Origin: Cristatella mucedo
Taxonomy: Eukaryota > Bryozoa > Phylactolaemata > Cristatellidae
NCBI GenBank assembly: GCA_009760855.2
Contig: WPIO01000108.1
Span: 1,212,501 to 1,276,500 of the forward strand
Direction of reading: 5' to 3'
DNA length: 64,000 nt
Shown here: positions 56,151 through 64,000 of the stretch, in pieces
Layout: the number at the start of each line of letters is the position of its first letter
Numbering within the stretch: position 1 is the first letter of the stretch
Made by a program: the position numbers and the translations under genes
Notes under the pieces: model-generated
Databases searched by the model: none
What the model saw: only the letters and a program-made list of their open reading frames with translations
What the model was told of the DNA's origin: nothing

Positions 56151-57465
56151 TAGGCATCTCAGCATGCTGCTCAGCATTCTAAATATCAATGGTGGGAGGC
56201 ACGTTTTGCAAAGTCGATATCACCTACTGCGGGTGCTCTGCACTCTTTCTGCTCTTTCTTCACGAGACCTTTGCCACATGCAATGTCTAGTATGATCGAC
56301 TTCCCACATGGCAATTTCTATCGTGATTTACCTCAGCGAGGTAGTACTCTTGTAGTATTTCTAAAATCCCTGTAACTCAATAGCAATAAATATTTGAGGT
56401 TTTTTCGGGAGATTTAATTGTAGCTCTTAGATATGAATCCTTTGTTATTTAGCTAGTCTAGCTACACTGCTCTTACATCTTCGTAAGGTTTTCGTTCTTA
56501 ACAGTTAAAATTCAATTTCATTCGCTCTCATAACAATCGGCTGCAATTGAAATTCTATTTTTTAGCACCCTGGTGTATTTCCTGTTCAACTGTGCACACA
56601 ATATCCACTCCATTTACCTGATGACAATTGGAACAGCAGTATTCAACAGGTCGCAAGTTCCACGTGCATCTGCACGGTTCGTGCATCCGTACTTTTAGTT
56701 TCTGAGCAGTCTAACTACGGAAACGTGGCCTTGTTTTGTGAGTCTGTAATGTCGCCTACAATCTTGAAGATGAATCTCAAGGATTTCGAACTGACAAACT
56801 GCCTTACCCGTTCGAATTTCCCGTAGAGCCAAATACACAGTTCTTGTAGAACTCGTTTGTTGATAAATGAAGGAATCGCGTACGTTCATGAACTCATTTT
56901 TCTACCGTGATATCTAATAGTTAGTTCAATCAATATTTTCTCGACAAATTCGAAGACCGACGGAATTCTGTTAATGCATTACCGTGTCAAGTGGGGATTT
57001 TCGCCGAATCAATCAAGTCTTGCTTAGACGTTCGGCCGCAGTGTATGCAAGGAAGTGATTAGGAGGTAATGCTACGATATTAGTTTAAACATACAATGTG
57101 GACTACTGCGATTTTCTGAATCGCAGATAAGCAAATCTTTGCATGTCCGAGTTCGCGGGTCACTGACAGGTACGAAAACTGTGAATCCATTTTGCCAGGT
57201 TCAGTAGCATTCGTTGCTTACTTAGCAATCACGGCTATGGTTGCACGTTAATAGCACCAGTAAATCTGTTTCCCTTCTAGAAGGATGGTGCTGACAACAA
57301 ATCGATAGAGAGACAAGTAACGTCAAAGGAATATCATTTTCTTACTCTTCATTCGATTAAATTTACTGCTCATTTCAATTGTACCTAGATGCTGGATTGC
57401 CCCATTGTTGACGTGCAAGGTTAAGTCGCGCACTGGCGCACAGCTTGATTGGCCCTAAAATTCAG

Positions 57466-57725
57466 TTCTCAAGGACAGGCACTACCGGATCGGACTTCAC
57501 TCTTCTAGCTTCCCCTATTTCTGGCGCTGGAGCCGTGGATGGCGGTATTTGAGTTATACAGCTTGGGCTGGCAGTGAACCAAACTCCACGAGAGAATTTT
57601 GCGTGCATCTCGACAAGAATTGAGATTACAAATGGAACAACACGCTCTGCAATCCTGGACCCTACCTTGAAAAGGGGTCTTGGTTTATTTGCGAGACTCG
57701 CTCTCAGAGGCGTACCAGAAATTAA
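57466..57725 (+). pseudogene. Lectin terminal exon with nonsense codon (copy C)
   Basis: After attcag/ the exon keeps GSEPN-like, EFCVHL, KWNN-x2-C and SWFICE. TGA at 57621-57623 stands where lectin B has CGA (Arg), and WIGL is RIGL. SRG and ETR match lectin B. No AATAAA overlaps its end. Confidence 0.87.
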
Positions 57726-58274
57726 TAATTAAAGACAAAAGTCCAACTTCTCTCTCATTATTCACTGTCTTGAATATCGCAGACAATATATCAGCATTCG
57801 TGCTAATACGTCCCATGCGGCTTTACGTGGTCTCCTATGTGTCTACCTAATTTTAGCAGCTGTCGCTGTGTGACCACTTTCGCCTCTGGGGGCTAAAAGC
57901 TGTGAGCCATGAGCCGTGAGGCCGTGAGACTACACTGTTTCGCTGATGCCCACACCTACAGCTGTACAGTTGAATTTTTATTCTTTAGGATTTCTTGTCG
58001 TTAGAAATTTATGACACAGCTGTCGCATTTGCTGATTGTCGGTTGCGTGAACCGACAATTAAAAAGCGAAGTATCCGCAGATGGACCTGCATTTCGAGAT
58101 AACAGACGGCAAAAAATCTTCAATAGAAGGTACTGGAAAATCAGATTCCCTTTTCAAAATGTAACAGAGCCTGGAGGCCTAGTTGATTTGCCTTCAATAA
58201 TTCACTTACTGTAGTTGTGTTATTTAGTCATTTTTCCATGGCTATACCTGCCAGAGCATGACTTGGTTGGATTT

Positions 58275-58500
58275 AGTAATTTGTTGTCTCTCAAAAGGTG
58301 AAACAGTAAATAGTAATATGAGTGATATTAAATGTTGGCATCTAGCTTCTCACTGTGTGGAAGTTGTGGAAGCTATAGGAAATGGAATCGATTATTAGCG
58401 AATGCTTCTAAAGTCCATACCTGGTTGTTTGAATATGAATACTGCCATCATCCGGATGAGACACACTGCATGATGATGATTATTGTACTATGATCTGCAT
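58275..58500 (+). other. About 221 nt present in copy C only
   Basis: Copy A lacks this stretch. It contains a 24-codon frame from 58319 (MSDIKCWHLASHC...) and a 28-nt microduplication around tgatgatgat-attgtactatga. The microduplication could have mediated the loss in copy A. Confidence 0.6.
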
Positions 58501-58679
58501 GATGATGATAATTGTACTATGATAAGTGACACAAGTAATATAGTTTTTGGTAGCCTTAGTTACACGATATAAATGCAAGGCGGTAGTTATGTATTGATAC
58601 ACTATTCGTCGACATTGGATGCGATCACTTGGATCTACTCATATTTGAAAATTTTCCAATGTCAATAATGTCCCCTTTT

Positions 58680-59400
58680 GACAGAAATGGTAGTAGTAAT
58701 ACTAGAAACATTATTCGCAAGACTGGAGACGGGATGTCTGGAAAGTAACAAATGAATGGAGATAATATCAAAAGATGCAGCTGATCGTTTAGAGGCTCGC
58801 CATGCAGTCAACCAAAGATATGCACCTACAAATTAGATTACTAAAGTGAGCAGAGGTACTACCGCCTACGGATACTTAAAAATAAATAACCTTCATTTGA
58901 ATAATCTCACGAAACCAGTCGATATTGCATGATAAATTAGGGATACTGCGACCGAGGATTACGTATGTGCAAAGTTTCAATAGAAGGATCTGCTAGAAAT
59001 AATGTCAATCTCTATTTTGAAGGTATTATATCTGTGCATACTAATCCTAAGTATGCTTTAGATGTGCCTAACTTTGGATTTATCAAGACTTATTTTTCCA
59101 CTAATTTAGGTGTTACCATAATTTGTATTGTAGATATAATTAGAAACATGATACAGATTTCGATAGATCATGCTAATCCTGACGAAAATGTTTGATTAGC
59201 CCATCAGCAAAAACTACGAAATGTAAATACTAAACTACTAAGGCTTAAATAATGTTATGCTAGTAGTTTAGCAGATCAGTTAGCAGGAAAAATAGGACCA
59301 GTGAGCCAAATGCCTAATGTCACCACTACTAATGGAAGATTTGTTATAGCTGCATATTTACCTCACCATGTCAACCGTCTAGGAGATTATTAACTTTACA
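58680..59400 (+). pseudogene. AT-rich coding relic, possibly viral or polinton-like (copy C)
   Basis: Counterpart of 22310-23030, same order and most of the same breaks. It also has a stop in the MSGK motif. A 76-codon frame at 58965-59195 remains open. Confidence 0.35.
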
Positions 59401-59563
59401 CTCTCATAATAAACGTGATCATGATAGAGTAGCGTGAGAAATACTTGAAAGATATTAGTTAGACGCTAAGAAGTTGTTTTAAAATTGTTTAATACTTCGT
59501 ATAAACAAAATTTACTGATTCTAAAGTTTCTTCGATTAATTATCAATGTTTATGTAGATGTAA

Positions 59564-62075
59564 GGCGATTTTCAAACGTTATCGATTCCAAAAGTCTTTT
59601 TTATAATCATAGTCCATCATAAAATCAACCCAAAAGAGCGAAAATTATCCGCAATCTTTTAATCTGTAATTAAATAAATATCGCTCCGACTAAAATTTTT
59701 TAAATAGTTTTTCTCAATGACATGTTCAATAAGATAACAAGCATCATATTCGGTGAAAATCTCTTCCAAATAGCGAAAAACCACGACCAGTGATTTTAGG
59801 GCTTCCGAATGAGAAATCTTCTTGGAATCACTTCGCAGCAAATGTAAAGCGCCTAGAAAGAGATTAAGTTCTCCGAGTGCACTTTATAAAGTGCATTATT
59901 ATTATTATTATTACTATTAAATATTCTGGTCGATTGCAATATCAATATTTGTGCCCTACCCCAGTGAGGTATTTATTCACTTTCGTTTCATCTCGTCGCA
60001 GATATCTCCGTCTGTCATCGTGCCAAAGCACTCGATTTCGCTATCAATGTAAAGTGTGCGTTGAAATGGCTTGATGGTAAAGCTCAGGCTAGTAAATCCT
60101 CGGACATAGATTTCTTGAGCATAGCACTTTCGTCTCACGTTATTTTCGCATTGAGCGATATCTTCTCGGGTTTAAAAAATCTCGCTTTTTGAATGCAGTT
60201 GGCGATGGCTGTTGGATTGACGAGAAACCACGTGCGTTTCATCATGTGCACGGCCTTCAAAACGTCCATCAATTTTAAGTAAATTGAACAGTGACGTTCA
60301 TTTTTCAATCGCTTGCTAAATGTTTCGCATGATTTGCTGTGGATAGTCGGTTTCACGGCTCGAACCATCCCCTGATGTAACTCTTACACCAGAGCCTTGC
60401 ATTTGGCGGCACAAACGCGACTGTACAATTTAAAGCGGTGCATCAATCTTATGACACACAGTGTTATCCGCGGACGTGATAATCTTTTGTTTTTCCGACT
60501 CCCGATCAGCAAAATCTCTGTCCAAATTTCGCTAGTCATCCACGATTTACGATTGGTGCGATACGGCCACGGAGGTCTGGCCATGCAAAGCATGGGGGCT
60601 TCTCAAATCTTAGAATGATGAAGATCTTTTTCTCGCTTCCGGTGCGGCTGAAAAGGAATAAGACGGTTTGAAAATTCTTTTGAACTTTTCCGCCAATCGG
60701 TTGTCGCCTGTCACCGCAAATGCATGAGTCGGTGTTGCCTTAAAAAATAATCTCGTTTCATCTACATTGAAAATAACATCGGATTCGATTCCATTGAGTA
60801 GGCGACAGGCAATATTGCTTCAATCCATTGTTCGGCATCCTCTTCGTCCGCCGCAGCCCGTTCACAATAAATAAGCTTGAATTCAATTTTACGTTTCTTC
60901 TTGAATCGATAGAGCCAAGCGTCCGACGGCTCGTCGAACGCGAACCAATTCGCCTATTGACGAGCTTCCTCTATCATTAATAATCCATTGGAGGGAGCAG
61001 TCTGACCCCGTAATAATTAAAACCATGCAAATAGCTCTGTCTTGACTTAATCGTTATTAGTATTTTGCTTCCGTTTCCGGATAAAAATTCCTTTTATCCT
61101 CCGCCTTTTCTAGAGTCATATAATTTTACCTTTTGATTTTGAAAGTTTTCGATGTATCATGAATAACCTGAACCGCAACGTCTTTCGCTTTGCTCGTCTT
61201 AAACGCATCCAAAGTATCGAGTCGTCCCTCAAAGTCATAGCCTTCTGCTTCATCGGTTCCTTTCCGTCATGATTCTGAAAATGCAAAACAGATATTTTAA
61301 ATTTAAAATGTATTGGTGAATGATTTTTTTAATTACCGATTATATTATTTCAAACGCTCCAGTTTGCGTAAAAATATGTCACACTTTCCGATCCGTTCGT
61401 GTTCGAGCCAAGAACGCTTTTCTGCGTTCTACTTTATCGATAGACGAATTGGAAAGATGAGAAAAATTTATGACGATACTAGATTTTTACGTTCCTTCGT
61501 TGTCAGCGAAAAACTGAAAACCACATGTAACGTCTATTATTGAATGACACGTCTGACCAACTTGTCGCAATACGTGACCGCCGTCTCGTGGAACCGCACG
61601 TGTCCGCTTCTATTCCTGCAAGCGACCACGTCTGCAGCAGCACATCTGTTTGCGTACGTACTAACCTTTCACTCGTCTCGAACGGTCGAGCGGCATGACG
61701 TCACCGCCATGAGCACAGTAACGCAACAAAAACACAAAAAATAAATACCTATTCAATAATATTGGAAAACATTAAATTAAAATTATCAATTTTGTATGCT
61801 GATTGACTCTTTGGTCCGAAAAATTCAATACGTTGTGTTTTGAGTGGCTTATAAGTGAGGAAAATTGTGCTGCGAGCGGAAAATGGCTTGCTTAAAAGCT
61901 AGGTTCACTTACAAGCGAGTTTATTATAACCGAGGCTCTCCTCACTATAAAGATGGTTCAGGAAGTTGAGAGATGGCCGCAGGTTTCTTATGTCATAGAC
62001 TTTCTTATAAGCGAGTTACTTAGAACTCAGGTCAACAATAATGCAAATATTCCTAGGTTTTTAAGTCCGTGAGGT
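59564..62075 (-). mobile_element. Dead pogo/Tigger-type DNA transposon (copy C)
   Basis: Same element and same inactivating breaks as 23195-25700 (offset 36369). Transposase pieces on the minus strand from about 61275 to 60030. Confidence 0.82.
59826..59925 (+). mobile_element. Very short family 1 LINE 3' end (copy C)
   Basis: Counterpart of 23458-23555 with a cleaner ATT tail. Confidence 0.88.
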
Positions 62076-63519
62076 ACGCCGAAAAGAATTGGACTTGCTA
62101 AATGCTGGTGGCGTCCTCATTTTCCACGGAACGCTGTTGCTGATATGACACTCTCCTTTTTCCAGTGTTTCACCAATCCAACCAACACGACGAGGCAAGC
62201 AGGTCGTCACCTCCGAGATTTACCAGAAACATAGAAATGTACTCTGCCGTGTATGTGTGCGTGCGTGTGCGTGCCTGTGCGTGTGTGCGTATGTATCTTT
62301 CCGTTATCCGATCTCACTCTTGCACACACGATGCCTTGGATTTACCTAGAAAGCCCCATAATTTACCTTTCATATATATTTTGCGACCCAGTTCAATGTA
62401 AGAAATACTATACAACCATCACCAGCGAGCCATCATGGCTCTCTAAGCAGCTGCTCAGAATGCTTCCCAGAATGCACATAGGCAGACATTTTTCGTTCTG
62501 GATCTCTTACTCTGGTCATTCGTGAGCCCTATTGGCTAGCAATGCTAAGGCTAATGAGATCCACAGCAGAAATTTCTCGGCCGACTCAATTGGAGAAATA
62601 CGAGTTCCCTTAAGTAATTTCCATTTAGCGTTGATTCATAGGGGATTTATCAGCTCTGAAAAGGTACGATTGTTCAGCATTTAGGGTTTTACAAAGCTTG
62701 TGTTCTGAGTATATTCTAAACCAGCCGAAAAGTCCTACAGAGTCTGCAGCGTGTTTTTAAGGTTGCCAAGAAGAAAATGCGGTATAACAGCGCCCCTCAC
62801 AGATTGCTGGCTTGCAAGGAAGCAGTTATTCTATTTAGCTACTACTAACCCACGCTGCGTATAAGTCTTTACCCAGTAAATGTCAATCTAAGGTGCTTTT
62901 TTGTATTCCATAAAAGTTAACTCACTATTTTTCAATTAAGTAATATGCCCTATTCCAAAACAGCTGCCAAACGAGGTTTCCGTAGTGATTTAAATGTGAC
63001 TTCAAACATAGAGTGACGTTAAAGACCTGTTAATAAAAGTAGTTGAAATCCTTCGGCTGATTCGTATAGTTACACATAATAAGAAATTGCGCAGTAGCTC
63101 ATTTGCTCAGTCGTAATGTGCTAGGGAGGAATCTTTTGATTTAAATAAAACTACATTTATGAAATTATCTTAGCATTTCTTTGAAGTTTATGAAATTGCG
63201 TTATCCCTTATGTCTTACATCTAAATGATGACTGTATCCGAAAGATAGCAATATCGAACTGTACATGCAAGTTGTAACTACTTTTAAAGTAAAGTATCCG
63301 TCGAAACGTTCAAAGACCAACTGAGCCAATCCGGCGCACGATGCGACGACTATCACTGACTACGGCTACTGAGTGTCTACGGACATCCACAAACCTGTGC
63401 GGGCTATACAAGGATTTGACAGTTACATACGATGTTAATGGTGGAACAATTTAATTTTTACATAAACATTGACATCTAGACAGAAATGAAGCTGTATCCT
63501 ATGAATACGTCTGCATGCT
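62076..63519. other. Unassigned part of duplication copy C
   Basis: Matches 25701-27149; no gene supported. Confidence 0.4.
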
Positions 63520-63860
63520 TGAATTGTTGTGAACTCACTCCCGACTTATGCCACGACATCTAACTTTAACACATTAAAAGAGACAAACTATAAATTGCAT
63601 CTACTGATCACTGCATTTAGTTGGTCCCAGTGATTCGTTCTTTTAGCGCACAGGCGTGCTGTTACTGTGCATGCTGCCAATAACCATACTTGAATGCCGA
63701 CCTTGTACATGTCACCCGTACACACGTTATTCTTGTGGTTTATTGTGAATGCTTCCACTACCCATTCGATCGAGCATCCTTTGGAGCAACTGTAACGTGC
63801 CTAGACGGAAATCTAGTTCTCTGAGAAAACTGCACAGCATTTATGATAACAATTATTAAT
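63520..63860 (+). mobile_element. Old family 1 LINE 3' fragment (copy C)
   Basis: Counterpart of 27150-27490. Confidence 0.75.
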
Positions 63861-64000
63861 ATAATAACTGTGTGTTGTCACGTGTCCGTGATTACTGGGC
63901 ATGTCGATTGTGGTTATCTGCCGCATGTGGTTTACTTTAGCCCATTTAATGGAAACGCTAAAGCACTAGGCAATGACAAAACCAAGAATTGAAGCAGGAA

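Larger units (their letters stand above)
55740..64000 (+). repeat. Segmental duplication, copy C (runs off the window)
   Basis: Left part matches copy B, the part from 56750 matches copy A closely to the window edge. Contains an insertion (55836-56150), a dead lectin exon, the AT-rich relic, a pogo relic and two LINE tails. Confidence 0.93.

Overview
This is animal nuclear DNA, probably from an aquatic invertebrate; I cannot resolve the phylum. Coding sequence is split by GT-AG introns, terminal exons end at AATAAA signals, and most of the remaining sequence is decayed transposable elements (CR1/L2-type LINEs, tRNA-derived SINE heads, pogo/Tigger transposases), microsatellites and segmental duplications. 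There is no bacterial-style gene organisation.

The genes I can support belong to one family, small C-type lectin-like secreted proteins. Lectin A1 enters from the left edge (exons 40-180 and 3002-3267). Lectin A2 is complete as modelled (10642-19412, four coding exons, 177 aa). Lectin B is complete as modelled (50581-54938, five coding exons, 196 aa). In B every exon phase closes from signal peptide to stop. The C-type lectin domain is always split the same way: a 141-nt exon with phase 1 at both ends carries the first half, and a terminal exon carries WIGL, EPN, CV, WNN-C and FICE. All copies have WNN where classical lectins have WND. A1 and A2 carry extra cysteines that are missing from B and its relatives.

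The cluster is rearranged. An inverted, dead lectin gene (41175-45988, minus strand) forms one arm of a large imperfect palindrome (about 44525-47015 against 49740-52400) whose other arm is the 5' half of lectin B. A block carrying only the terminal lectin exon has been copied three times (20812-27631, 53230-55430, 55740-64000). One copy serves lectin B, one has lost most of the exon, and one has a nonsense codon. Downstream of that exon each copy carries an AT-rich coding relic of possible viral or polinton-like origin. Two copies also carry the same already dead pogo/Tigger element.

Layout: 1-3300 lectin A1 with two LINE fragments in its intron; 4150-8450 LINE fragments, one near-full-length LINE and a SINE; 8644-9343 a tandem duplication; 10642-19412 lectin A2 with a nested LINE complex in its last intron; 19797-27631 pogo relics and duplication copy A; 28000-41100 LINE, SINE and unknown-repeat territory with a lectin exon relic near 39.4 kb; 41175-47015 inverted pseudogene and left palindrome arm; 47105-49720 spacer; 49740-55430 right arm, lectin B and copy B; 55740-64000 copy C.
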